In this document: positions 27,673 through 36,260 of the stretch, in pieces | Position numbering within the stretch: position 1 is the first letter of the stretch | How the letters are laid out: each line of letters starts with the position of its first letter | Assembly (NCBI RefSeq): GCF_002196705.1 | Contig: NZ_NADJ01000038.1 | Span: 62,001-126,000 of the forward strand | From: Desulfosporosinus sp. FKB | GTDB taxonomy: Bacteria > Bacillota > Desulfitobacteriia > Desulfitobacteriales > Desulfitobacteriaceae | Length of the DNA stretch: 64,000 nucleotides | Direction of reading: 5' to 3' | Program-made: the position numbers and the translations under genes | The notes under the pieces: generated by a model | What the model was told of the DNA's origin: nothing | What the model saw: the letters and a program-made list of their open reading frames with translations, nothing else | Databases searched by the model: none

Positions 27673-28941
27673 TTAAAAGAGATTGCCCTCATCATTGAAG
27701 TCCAGATTATAGGGCGAACCCAGAATTTCCAGATTGGGATTTCTTTTGACCTCTTCGAGAAGGCTTTCCGATACTTCAATCGTTCCCATCTTCAAGGTGT
27801 TTTTAACGCGAACCATTCTTACCTTTGATAAATCACTGATATTGCAAGTCTTGATCCCAGCCTGAATGGCTTGCCGGTCATTTTTTAAAACCATAGGAAT
27901 CTTTACGCTCAGGGGAACCGTTGAAGTAAGGGCATTGGGATAGGTGTGTTCAAAACTCATTTTGTTAAAGACACGTCTGGTTGTTAAGTCAAGAATACCC
28001 AATCCATTGGCATTGCCATGGGATTCGTTCGTGATGTCAAGGGCTGCTACTCTTGTAATCGCCGGTCCTCCGCTTGCGTAGGGGGTATGGTAGCGGCCAA
28101 CAATATTATTGTCAAATCCGGTGCCGCTGATATTTTTACCGATTTCATCAATAATCAAAACGTCAAGGGCATCAAAGTACAATTTGGAGGATAAGCTTTT
28201 AGCCTTTTCCAGCAAGGCCGGTTCTGATGCTGCAATTTCTTTATTTTTCAGCACGTCTATTTGGCATATCTCATGGTAAGCATTTTCCAGAACCCCGACT
28301 GCAAAAATCAAATTGGTCTTTTGCAGCGTTACCAGCCCAAAGTCCGGGATATTTTCTGCCATGCAGCCAAAGCCCAACTCATGACAGATATCGGCACCTT
28401 TTTGCTTACCGAGACCGATGGTTATCATCTTCATTAACCCGCTTTCATAGGGGCCTCGAAAAGCAACATGAGGCTTGATGCGGTTAATAATGACAATGGC
28501 ATCAGCTTCATAAGCGTATTTATCCACATACACAGGAAGTCCCTTTTCAGTTATTCCAATCTGTACCGTTTCCATAGTTGCCCGAATTGGAGCCTGAACA
28601 TACTCTTCCGTAACCCCAAGTCCACGCAGCATGTCCTTTTGGCCTTCGGCTGTAGCTCCGCCATGACTCCCCATGGCGGGCACTATGAAAGGATTAGCTC
28701 CACTCGTTTTAAGAAACTGGACAACAGTCTTAACCATGTCCGGTATCTTGGATATGCCGCGGCTGCCGACAGCCACAGCGACTGATTGTCCGGGCTTAAG
28801 CAAAAAGCCCAGGTTCTTGCCTTCGAGTTTTGCCATAAGTTCCTGTTCCAAATGATCTGCCACGGGACGCTGAAATACTTGATTAACTTTAACCATCCTG
28901 GGAATAGGTATGTTATCTAAAAGTTGATCAATGGCACTCAT
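27673..28941 (-). CDS. LarA-like (nickel-pincer) 2-hydroxyacid racemase/epimerase family protein
   Basis: This 422-residue protein belongs to the LarA/DUF2088 superfamily. Candidate cofactor residues keep the LarA spacing: H93 in GSHGGAT, H158 in RIKPHVAF, K171 in [11 protein letters not shown] and H187 in ADICHELG. LarA lactate racemase holds nickel in a pyridinium dithiocarboxylate pincer on the equivalent lysine. Here the gene lies between a TctCBA transporter and an IlvD/Edd dehydratase, so it may epimerise C2 of an imported hydroxy or aldonic acid. No larB, larC or larE maturation gene is in the window. Residue mapping is by eye. Confidence 0.75.
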   Translation of the reverse strand: MSAIDQLLDNIPIPRMVKVNQVFQRPVADHLEQELMAKLEGKNLGFLLKPGQSVAVAVGSRGISKIPDMVKTVVQFLKTSGANPFIVPAMGSHGGATAEGQKDMLRGLGVTEEYVQAPIRATMETVQIGITEKGLPVYVDKYAYEADAIVIINRIKPHVAFRGPYESGLMKMITIGLGKQKGADICHELGFGCMAENIPDFGLVTLQKTNLIFAVGVLENAYHEICQIDVLKNKEIAASEPALLEKAKSLSSKLYFDALDVLIIDEIGKNISGTGFDNNIVGRYHTPYASGGPAITRVAALDITNESHGNANGLGILDLTTRRVFNKMSFEHTYPNALTSTVPLSVKIPMVLKNDRQAIQAGIKTCNISDLSKVRMVRVKNTLKMGTIEVSESLLEEVKRNPNLEILGSPYNLDFNDEGNLF

Positions 28942-28967
28942 TTCATAATCCGCCTCTTTAACCTTTA

Positions 28968-30479
28968 TTACTTGCCGCCAAGTTGAGGAGCGTTTTTCTT
29001 AAACAGAGCTTTTTTAAGCCAAGCAAAAATCGGTGTCGATTGCAGAAGAGATAATAAAGCAATTATGAGCAAAATCGTTGAAAGTGGAGATGACAGGAAA
29101 ATAGACCATTTCCCACTGCTCATAAGCAACGACTGACGCATGGTGTTATCCAGCATCATGCCTAAAATCATGCCAACCACCATGGGAGCTGTGGGAATAT
29201 CCAGTTTATCCATAAAGTAACCCAGGATTCCGAAGCCGATCATAACAAAGACGTCATTAATACTGTTATTGATCGTAAAAGACCCAATGACACAGAGGAT
29301 AACAATAATGGGAGCAAGAACTTTATTCGGTACTTTTGTCACTGAAACTGCAGCTCGTGTAAAGACAAGGCCTTCCAGAAACATGAAGATATTGGAAAGC
29401 ATAACGGCCCAAATCAACGTGTAGGTAATTTGAGCGTGATCTGTCATAAGCGTTGGCCCAGGCATAATCCCATGAACCATGAGGCCGCCTAAAAGAATGG
29501 CTGTAGCAGAACTGCCCGGAATTCCCAAAGTTATTGTCGGGACCAATGCTCCTCCGACAACAGCATTGTTGGCAGCTTCTGAAGCTGCAACACCTTCAGG
29601 ATAACCAGTCCCGAATTTTTCTTTTTCCTTGGAAAAACGTTTTGCTTCGTTATAGCCGAACCAACAGGCCGTATCACCGCCGGTTCCGGGAATCAGCCCT
29701 GTGAAGATTCCGATGACGCTGGAACGTAAAATCGTGACGATCATGGACTTTAATTCTTTCCAGGTTGGCAGCATTCTATCTTTAATCAGAGCCGCCTTTT
29801 GACTGCCATCATCTTTTTCAACAAGCCGCAGAGCTTGGGGAATGGAGAAAAGTCCGATTAAGGCAACGACATAAGAGACTCCATTAAATAGATACATGGT
29901 GCCAAAGGTAAAACGGGGTACTCCCGAAATGGGGTCCATCCCAATCATGGCTATCAACAGACCGGCTACTCCGGAAAGAATCCCTTTAATGGGCGAACCG
30001 GAAGACAGGGAGCCAATAATCGTCATTCCGAGAACAGCAATAGCAAACAGCTCAACCGGGCCAAAAGACAGAGCCGCTTTACCTAGTAAGGGAGCAATCG
30101 TTAATAGAGCAATACTACTGAGAACTCCACCAATTAAGGAAGCAGTCAATGATACACCCAGGGCTTTTCCCGCCCGTCCTTGCTGAGCCATGGGATATCC
30201 GTCCATGACCGTCGCTGCGGCTGCAGGAGTACCAGGTGTCCGTATGAGAATAGCGGAAATCGAACCGCCATACATAGCCCCCATGTACAAGGCGGCTAAC
30301 ATACTGATCCCTGTAGCGGGGTCCATGCCAAAGGTTACGGGCAGAAGCAGGGCAATTGCCATCGTCGCTGATAGGCCGGGCATAGCTCCGACAAAGAGTC
30401 CTAAAGCAGTCCCTGCAGCTACAGCTAAAAGATTAAAAGGCGATACGACATTTAATAGGCCCATCATTAAATTGTTCAT
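28968..30479 (-). CDS. tctA: Tripartite tricarboxylate transporter, large membrane subunit
   Basis: This 503-residue protein with about 12 membrane segments matches TctA. It has GTALGLFVGAMPGLSATMAI near the N-terminus, GAMYGGSISAILIRTPGTPAA and, in the second half, GLIPGTGGDTACWFGYNEAKR and GIPGSSATAILLGGL, the family glycine/proline loops. With TctB and TctC it takes up a carboxylate using the ion gradient. It sits 17 bases after tctB and 26 bases before the LarA-like gene. Confidence 0.95.
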   Translation of the reverse strand: MNNLMMGLLNVVSPFNLLAVAAGTALGLFVGAMPGLSATMAIALLLPVTFGMDPATGISMLAALYMGAMYGGSISAILIRTPGTPAAAATVMDGYPMAQQGRAGKALGVSLTASLIGGVLSSIALLTIAPLLGKAALSFGPVELFAIAVLGMTIIGSLSSGSPIKGILSGVAGLLIAMIGMDPISGVPRFTFGTMYLFNGVSYVVALIGLFSIPQALRLVEKDDGSQKAALIKDRMLPTWKELKSMIVTILRSSVIGIFTGLIPGTGGDTACWFGYNEAKRFSKEKEKFGTGYPEGVAASEAANNAVVGGALVPTITLGIPGSSATAILLGGLMVHGIMPGPTLMTDHAQITYTLIWAVMLSNIFMFLEGLVFTRAAVSVTKVPNKVLAPIIVILCVIGSFTINNSINDVFVMIGFGILGYFMDKLDIPTAPMVVGMILGMMLDNTMRQSLLMSSGKWSIFLSSPLSTILLIIALLSLLQSTPIFAWLKKALFKKNAPQLGGK

Positions 30480-30496
30480 TACGGTATGGTCCTCCT

Positions 30497-30973
30497 TTAA
30501 GACAAAAGTCCCATTGGAATTGGCAATTTAAGAAATGCAACAAAAAGAAAATAACAAAATACTGTAAAACCTATTGCAATAAGCACTGATTTCCAAAGCT
30601 TTGTTGATTTAAGATAAATCAACGCTCCTATAGCAAACAGTGGGGTCACAATAAAATAGCCTAACGGTTCGATGAGCGCAACGTAAATAACGATTAAAGC
30701 CGCAAAAACGAAAATCCGAAATACATGGATGCGATCCTGAGGTTCATCCGTCTCATCCGCTTTAAGGGCTGGATCTGAAGTCACTTTGGCTTTTTTACGT
30801 TCTTTATAGAAAGCCTCCGCGAACATCGCCAAAGATAAAATGATAATTATCCAAGTCAAAATTCGGGGTAAACTTGCTGCGTCTTTGGGCAAATTGAAGG
30901 AATCAACATAAAAGACAATCGCAAAGATTAAGGCCACGGCGGAAGCAATCCCGTGTTTGGCCAAATTACTCAT
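30497..30973 (-). CDS. tctB: Tripartite tricarboxylate transporter, small membrane subunit
   Basis: The start ATG at 30973 follows GGAGGT by 7 bases and gives 158 residues, the usual TctB size. An upstream in-frame start at 31036 lacks a good site. Four hydrophobic segments (for example GIASAVALIFAIVFYVDSF, LTWIIIILSLAMF and IFVFAALIVIYVALIEPLGYF) fit the four-helix TctB pattern. It pairs with TctA in the membrane. Confidence 0.88.
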   Translation of the reverse strand: MSNLAKHGIASAVALIFAIVFYVDSFNLPKDAASLPRILTWIIIILSLAMFAEAFYKERKKAKVTSDPALKADETDEPQDRIHVFRIFVFAALIVIYVALIEPLGYFIVTPLFAIGALIYLKSTKLWKSVLIAIGFTVFCYFLFVAFLKLPIPMGLLS

Positions 30974-31040
30974 CTGAAGCACCTCCACGTTGTTGCTATG
31001 GAGGGGAGAGGAAACTTTCTCTCCCCTGGCTATCAAGAGA

Positions 31041-32078
31041 TTATTTCTTTTGGGCCGCCACTTGTTCCTTTACCGAATCCCAAATGCTCTTAAAGGTGGT
31101 TTCTTGATCTTTAAGGTATTTAGCATAATCATCGCCTATTTTTATATCAGCCGGTAATGCTGCATCATGTAATCCTTTTTGAAAAGCAGGGTCTTTCGCC
31201 ATTTGAGCAAAGGCGTCTTCCAGTTTCTTTTTCACGGCATCAGGGATACCTTTGGGAGCGCTATAACCGCGGGAAGAACCGGCCACCATATCGACACCAA
31301 GTTCTTTCAAGGTGGGGACATCCGGCAGCAGATCGCTTCTCTTATCAGCATACAAGGCCAATGCTCTTAAATTTCCGGCTTTAACTTGGCTATAGACTAC
31401 ACCGAGGTTGGTAGAACTAGCTTGGACTTTGTCTCCTGCCGCAGCTTGCCATGAAGGTCCGTCTCCTTGGAAGGGGATCTGTTTCAAACTTAATCCTGTT
31501 GCTTTTTGCCATTGAAGGATGGAGAAGAAGTCATCTCCGCCCGTCCCGGAGTTTCCAATAGTGAGTTGTCCTGGGTGGGCTATGGCATAGTTCGTAAAAT
31601 CCTGATAGGTTTTAAAGGGGCTGTCCTTAGAAACAACGAGGATTCCAGGGTCAGTGAGAACATTGGCAATTGGAGTAAGCTGGTCAATATTGTACTTAAT
31701 ATCAGAACTCATTAGATAGTTGGTCATTAACATCGGTGTGTTAGTAATACTGATCGTATAGCCATCAGATTTCGTTTGTCTAGCCAGTTGCGTCCAGGCA
31801 ATCGCGCCCGTTGCTCCGGGAATATATTGGTTTACAAAGGTTTGGCCTAAAATTTTCTGTAAATAGGGCTCAGTCATTTGGGCCAGCTGGTCACTTCCGC
31901 CGCCGGCACTAAAGCCTTGTAACACTGTAATAGGTTTGGTCGGATAATTTGAAGCCGCCTGGGTTGATGAACCGGAGGCCGTCGACGCCTGGTTTGTCGT
32001 TCCGCAAGCCGTCAGGGTCAACGCAAGAGACAATACCAATCCTGAGATAACCACCTTTTTCAAAAATGTTTTTTTCAC
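31041..32078 (-). CDS. tctC: Tripartite tricarboxylate transporter, substrate-binding lipoprotein
   Basis: This 345-residue protein has a lipoprotein signal (VISGLVLSLALTLTACGTT, lipobox LTAC). The mature part has family motifs YPTKPITVLQGFSAGGGSDQ, VNQYIPGATG and GNSGTGGDDFF. It captures the carboxylate outside the membrane for TctAB. The start is GTG at 32078 after AAGGAGG. It is the first gene of the operon behind the sigma-54 promoter at 32195. Confidence 0.94.
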   Translation of the reverse strand: MKKTFLKKVVISGLVLSLALTLTACGTTNQASTASGSSTQAASNYPTKPITVLQGFSAGGGSDQLAQMTEPYLQKILGQTFVNQYIPGATGAIAWTQLARQTKSDGYTISITNTPMLMTNYLMSSDIKYNIDQLTPIANVLTDPGILVVSKDSPFKTYQDFTNYAIAHPGQLTIGNSGTGGDDFFSILQWQKATGLSLKQIPFQGDGPSWQAAAGDKVQASSTNLGVVYSQVKAGNLRALALYADKRSDLLPDVPTLKELGVDMVAGSSRGYSAPKGIPDAVKKKLEDAFAQMAKDPAFQKGLHDAALPADIKIGDDYAKYLKDQETTFKSIWDSVKEQVAAQKK

Positions 32079-32194
32079 GTTTGAATTTCCTCCTTCTTTG
32101 AATACCGCATGTTTTCACAGTTGTTTGCACAGCTTCCAGAGCCTCGCGTTATTGTCAACAATACTGTGAAAATTTGATATTTAATTACTAATTA

Positions 32195-32210
32195 AGCAAG
32201 AACTATGCCA
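32195..32210 (-). promoter_or_regulatory. Sigma-54 promoter for the tctCBA operon
   Basis: The minus strand reads TGGCATAGTTCTTGCT, again a complete match to TGGCAYRNNNNTTGCW. It lies 117 bases upstream of the tctC start, leaving a leader of about 105 bases. Confidence 0.88.
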
Positions 32211-32224
32211 ATGTCTGATGAAGA

Positions 32225-32249
32225 AGACCCCTTATGTTCTAAGGGGTCT
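32225..32249 (-). terminator. Hairpin after the sigma-54 activator gene
   Basis: A perfect 10-bp stem (AGACCCCTTA and complement, loop TGTTC) lies 77 bases past the regulator stop, followed by TTCTTC on the minus strand. It separates the activator transcript from the tctC promoter and sits between the operator cluster and the promoter. Confidence 0.65.
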
Positions 32250-32273
32250 ATAGACAACTTATTAATAATTCTG

Positions 32274-32314
32274 TTGCAATGCAACAATTGCAACACTTTA
32301 TGCAATAATGCAAA
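32274..32314. promoter_or_regulatory. Second operator cluster, upstream of the tctC promoter
   Basis: Repeated TTGCA/TGCAA half-sites occur: TTGCAATGCAACAATTGCAA (32274-32293) and ATGCAATAATGCA (32300-32312). They begin about 64 bases upstream of the -24 element and match the motif found at 25895. They end 12 bases from the stop of the activator gene. Confidence 0.78.
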
Positions 32315-32325
32315 TCTTTTGATGA

Positions 32326-34176
32326 CTAATTTTTCTCAAGCCTTTTTAAACGACGCCAAAGGGTCGAACGGTTAATTCCTAAAATCTCGCAAGCCATTGC
32401 TTGGTTGCCGTTACACTGTTCCAAAACCTTTATAATGTCTTCATTCGGCACTCTTTTAGAAAAGTTTCCCAGTCGTTTAATCGTTGAGGCCTCACTCCTC
32501 TTCATACCAGGGGCCAGAAATTTACGAACTTCTAATTCATCTAAGAAGCCCTCTTCATGAAGGACTGCCATTTGCTCAACAAAATTATATAATTCCCGAA
32601 CATTTCCTGGCCAACTATGTTCAAGCAAAGGATTAAAAGCCCCCACTTTAACTTGGATCAGCGGAGCCAGCTTTCTAAGAAAAAACTCCGTCAAAAGAAT
32701 TACATCACGATCTCTCTCGGATAAGGAGGGGATTTCCATTTTCAAGACATTAATTCTATAATACAGATCTTGACGAAAACGTCCGTCGTTTACAGCATCC
32801 CATAAATCAACGTTAGTTGCTGTTATTACTCGGATATCGACGGGAATAACCCGGTCCCCGCCCAGACGAACAACTTCTTTTTCTTGGATAACCCTCAATA
32901 CTTTTGCTTGAACTGATAAACTCATATCGCCAATCTCATCAAGAAAAATAGTTCCCCGATGGGCTAATTCAAAAAGGCCCATTTTCCCACCTTTGTTGGC
33001 ATCGGTAAAACTCCCCTCTACATACCCAAAAAGTTCGCTTTCGAGAATCGATTCGGGAAGCGCAGCACAGTTAACGGCCACGAAAGGTCCATGGTTTCTT
33101 GGACTTTCATTATGGATACTCTGGGCAAACATTTCTTTACCTACTCCAGTTTTACCGATAATAAGAACGGTAGCGTTGGATTTACTAATGCGTCTTGCTT
33201 TATGAATACTCGCCAGGATAGATTCACTTTGGCCAATGATATCGTTAAATGTATATTTGGCAACTAAGCCTCGGGTATGCTGCTTCTTTCTTAATTTAGT
33301 CTCCATGTCCTGGATTTCTTTGACAGGCTTAAAGGTAAATACTTCACCATTCTTGTCCCCATGGTCCAGAATCGGTTCAATATTCAAGATATACTGTTGA
33401 CCTTTAAGATTAATTAATTCGTCATTCCGATATTCACCAGTAAGAATGTCTTTAATAGTTTTCCCGAGCATATCGCCGACGGGCAATCCAAGATACTTTT
33501 CAGCAGCTGGATTACTATGGGTTATCCGGTGATCGCTATCTGTGGCCAAAATCCCCTCAGATAGCTTATTTAAAATCTTGTAGATTCTTTGTTGAGATAT
33601 CGCTTCTTTTCTGCGCAGCATTGCCAAATCTTCCGCCTGGCAAAGAGCCTCATAAATAGCTCTCTTTCCAGAAGCAATCAAAATCCCCTCGATTCCCATA
33701 CTTGAGGCAAGATCTGTGGCCATGGTATCTCCGACAATGACTTCCAAGCCCTTGTTCATTTCATTTTTTAGTCGATTTTGTAAGGCAACAGGATTTTCAA
33801 TGGGGATCTCTGTAATGTCCAGTTTTAGATACCTGCCAACAGAAGATGCTTCATAAATTGTATTCGAGTAACCGACAACACCCACTTTGTAACTAAAATA
33901 TGAGGCTGCATGCAGCGCTTTTAATAAATCTATGGTTGAAACATTTATCTGAACAGCAGGAATCTCTGTAATTTCATCTTGAATTCGTAAAAATGTTCCC
34001 CCTCGACTAATGATTGCCTCGCTGCCTGCCATAAATGACCGCTTGGCAAGTTCAACCCCATTGGTTTTGAGATTTCCAACGATAATATCACAATTGAATT
34101 CTCTTTCCTTCACAACGTCTTGAGCTACCTGAGCTATATCTTCGTTGGGAGCAAGGAGGCATAACTTCGGCCTCAT
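32326..34176 (-). CDS. Sigma-54-dependent activator with PrpR_N sensor domain
   Basis: This 616-residue protein has a PrpR_N sensor (about 1-180; LCLLAPNEDIAQVAQDV, ISRGGTFLRIQ), a PAS domain (about 195-300; ILATDSDHRITHSNPAAEKY) and an AAA+ domain (about 315-550). The AAA+ part has Walker A IGKTGVGKEMFAQ, Walker B GTIFLDEIGDMS and an altered sigma-54 contact loop, GSFTDA, instead of GAFTGA. The C-terminal Fis-type helix-turn-helix reads NGNQAMACEILGINRSTLWR. It should activate both sigma-54 promoters found here, using the TTGCAAT palindromes. PrpR_N regulators sense small carboxylates; the ligand here is unknown. Confidence 0.92.
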   Translation of the reverse strand: MRPKLCLLAPNEDIAQVAQDVVKEREFNCDIIVGNLKTNGVELAKRSFMAGSEAIISRGGTFLRIQDEITEIPAVQINVSTIDLLKALHAASYFSYKVGVVGYSNTIYEASSVGRYLKLDITEIPIENPVALQNRLKNEMNKGLEVIVGDTMATDLASSMGIEGILIASGKRAIYEALCQAEDLAMLRRKEAISQQRIYKILNKLSEGILATDSDHRITHSNPAAEKYLGLPVGDMLGKTIKDILTGEYRNDELINLKGQQYILNIEPILDHGDKNGEVFTFKPVKEIQDMETKLRKKQHTRGLVAKYTFNDIIGQSESILASIHKARRISKSNATVLIIGKTGVGKEMFAQSIHNESPRNHGPFVAVNCAALPESILESELFGYVEGSFTDANKGGKMGLFELAHRGTIFLDEIGDMSLSVQAKVLRVIQEKEVVRLGGDRVIPVDIRVITATNVDLWDAVNDGRFRQDLYYRINVLKMEIPSLSERDRDVILLTEFFLRKLAPLIQVKVGAFNPLLEHSWPGNVRELYNFVEQMAVLHEEGFLDELEVRKFLAPGMKRSEASTIKRLGNFSKRVPNEDIIKVLEQCNGNQAMACEILGINRSTLWRRLKRLEKN

Positions 34177-34281
34177 TTCTCGATCACCACCTTACATCGA
34201 TCAGCATACGGTTGTCTAAATAGATTTAGTTTTAAAATAAACGGTATTGAGGAAATTTTCAAGTAATTTTTAGACAGCAAA

Positions 34282-34310
34282 GGGGCCGCCTCCAGGCACC
34301 CCTCCTCTGC
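34282..34310 (-). terminator. Imperfect GC-rich hairpin after the FAH-family gene
   Basis: GGGGCCGCC pairs imperfectly with GGCACCCC about 40 bases past the stop at 34345, with a short T-containing tail on the minus strand. This is a weak call. Confidence 0.35.
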
Positions 34311-34344
34311 TCTTGTAAAGATCGGAACGAGAGTAAAGTTACTC

Positions 34345-34974
34345 TTACTTTAAGGTCACTCGAAATTGCCCCATTATCTCCTGATTCCATTTCATAAGCA
34401 AACAATCTCCTTCTGCAACGGGGCCAACACCGGCCGGAGTTCCTGTAAATAAAATATCGCCTTTCCCAAGCCCAAAGTGCTTCGCAATATACTCAAGAAG
34501 TGAAGGAACAGTAAAATACATATCTTTAATATTTCCACGCTGTACTTCACGTCCGTTTTTCTCTAACGTAAAATCCGAGCTGCCGAAAGCTTCTAGTCCC
34601 TCAAAAGGAAGCCAAGGTGTCAGAACAGCAGAATTCGGGAATCCTTTTGCCAGCAGCCAGGGATACCCTTTTTCCTTCAACTGGCTCTGAACATCTCTTA
34701 ACGTAAAATCAATGCCCAAGGCTATTTGATCGATAAGATCATCCGTCGTTAATCCCGGCTCATAACTTCTGCTGATATGAACGACAAATTCAAGTTCGTG
34801 GTGAATCTCTCCACAACCTTTAGGCAATACCATTTCATGATCATTTGCTTCCGCCAGAGCATGTGTCGGTTTAGAAAATATCAAAGGCTCGCTGGGAACA
34901 GCATTGTTAAGCTCTTTAGCATGTAACGGATAATTGCGTCCTATACAAAAAATATTTTTAATTTCCAATGTCAA
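34345..34974 (-). CDS. Fumarylacetoacetate hydrolase family protein
   Basis: TTG 34974 is preferred because GGGAG lies 6 bases upstream, while the GTG at 34980 directly touches that site. The protein then has 209 residues, the size of short FAHD1-like members. Metal ligands are seen in the EIHHELEFVVHI segment and GIDFTLRDVQ, and LFTGTPAGVGP is the family signature near the C-terminus. Such enzymes hydrolyse acylpyruvates or decarboxylate oxaloacetate. It lies upstream of the sigma-54 activator on the same strand but carries its own spacing and hairpin, so membership of the regulon is unproved. Confidence 0.88.
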   Translation of the reverse strand: MTLEIKNIFCIGRNYPLHAKELNNAVPSEPLIFSKPTHALAEANDHEMVLPKGCGEIHHELEFVVHISRSYEPGLTTDDLIDQIALGIDFTLRDVQSQLKEKGYPWLLAKGFPNSAVLTPWLPFEGLEAFGSSDFTLEKNGREVQRGNIKDMYFTVPSLLEYIAKHFGLGKGDILFTGTPAGVGPVAEGDCLLMKWNQEIMGQFRVTLK

Positions 34975-35009
34975 AGTCACTCTCCCTTAAGTAATGAATT
35001 AAATACCAA

Positions 35010-35052
35010 GGTATGGGAACCACTCCCACTTGTAGCAGTGAGTCTTACGATT
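35010..35052 (+). repeat. Palindromic repeat, right-end fragment
   Basis: GGTATGG then AACCACTCCCACTTGTAG and TCTTACGATT match, apart from the inner arm, the fragment at 50846 (inverted) and the right end of the copy at 54924. Only the right hairpin block is present. Confidence 0.7.
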
Positions 35053-35091
35053 GTTGATGCAAGATTAATGCCAATTAATTGATTATCAAAG

Positions 35092-36063
35092 TCAAGCTAA
35101 CTTCTTCGTGCTCTTTGTTCCCTCAAACTTTCTTAAGATTTGGGCAACTATAGCTGCAAGCGGATGTTGAAAAAATGTTGCCAGGGTAACCGGAATAGCC
35201 ACCTGAGTAGGAAAATACGCCATGGCTAAAACTACCCCAAAAGCAATATTACGCATACCTATATTGTAGGCCATTGAAACCACAGTTGAATAATCTTTGT
35301 GCCAATAAGGCAGAGCCCCTATATATCCCAGGCAATAGCCACTGGCTACTAAAAGTCCAATAATCATTAGTAACTTAACCAACCCTAGATCCCATTGTAT
35401 TTGCGATGATACCCCACCAGCGTTTAAGGCCACCAATAAAAATATGGCAATTTTAGAAGAAAATCCACCTATAGAATTCGTAAATCGGGACAACTGATTG
35501 TTGGTTAGATCGTGAATGATCATGCCGGAAATACTCGGCAGAGAAACCATAGTTACTAATTGCCAGAACATTGTTAAATAATCAAAGTGAACTGTCTCAC
35601 CAAGTACTAACGAAAAAAACAGTGGCAAAAGGAACGGACTTACGAGGGTATCCATTGTAAGTGCAACGATCGATAAGGCCATATCGCCGCCAACGATTGA
35701 CGTCCAAATTAAAGAGGTCACAGCAATTGGAATCTCAGATTGAATTAGAAATCCCATTCTTATGTAAACATCTTGAGGGTAAAAAATTATCCCTATACCC
35801 CAAGCGATAATTGGCATGACTAAATGAACTAAACAAAGAATCCAAACTGCAACCCAAGGTTTTTTTAAAACCCGGAAAAATTCCTTGATACTGGTATTAA
35901 GGGCACTCACAAATGTCATATAAGCAAAGAGAATGACAACCAATCGACTTGATAGAGGAGTTTTCGGGATGGCTGTCACGAAACCTGTCATTATTGCAGC
36001 CAGTACCAGAAAAAACATGCGGCGGTTTAGCCAACTATTCCATGCGGCAAATCTTTCGAGCAT
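35092..36063 (-). CDS. Bile acid:sodium symporter (BASS) family transporter
   Basis: This 323-residue protein has about nine to ten hydrophobic helices, with LIQSEIPIAVTSLIWTSI and SMAYNIGMRNIAFGVVLAMAY matching the crossover regions of BASS/SBF proteins (cf. the GNxxLS-type and family NIGxRN segments). It probably takes up an organic anion with sodium. Family members carry pantoate, keto acids or bile acids, so the substrate is open. RBS GAAAGG precedes the ATG. Its neighbours (FAH protein, sugar-acid region) hint at a carboxylate. Confidence 0.85.
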   Translation of the reverse strand: MLERFAAWNSWLNRRMFFLVLAAIMTGFVTAIPKTPLSSRLVVILFAYMTFVSALNTSIKEFFRVLKKPWVAVWILCLVHLVMPIIAWGIGIIFYPQDVYIRMGFLIQSEIPIAVTSLIWTSIVGGDMALSIVALTMDTLVSPFLLPLFFSLVLGETVHFDYLTMFWQLVTMVSLPSISGMIIHDLTNNQLSRFTNSIGGFSSKIAIFLLVALNAGGVSSQIQWDLGLVKLLMIIGLLVASGYCLGYIGALPYWHKDYSTVVSMAYNIGMRNIAFGVVLAMAYFPTQVAIPVTLATFFQHPLAAIVAQILRKFEGTKSTKKLA

Positions 36064-36190
36064 CGATTTTTACCTTTCTTCATGTAGTCCTGTTAATCAA
36101 ATTCTAGAAAGCAGTAAATATCATGTCAAGTTATATTAATCATTCTTATTACCCATATATCCCCGTCGAACTCTGATAAATACCTTTTAC

Positions 36191-36217
36191 AAAAAAGGTA
36201 CCCTATAAGGGTACCTT
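36191..36217 (-). terminator. Terminator of the APC permease gene
   Basis: A 10-bp stem (AAGGTACCCT and complement, loop of 3) is followed on the minus strand by a run of T. It lies 44 bases past the stop at 36261. Confidence 0.88.
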
Positions 36218-36260
36218 AGACATTAATTATTTAACAGAGTTTTTTCTGCCTTGAATTCTC

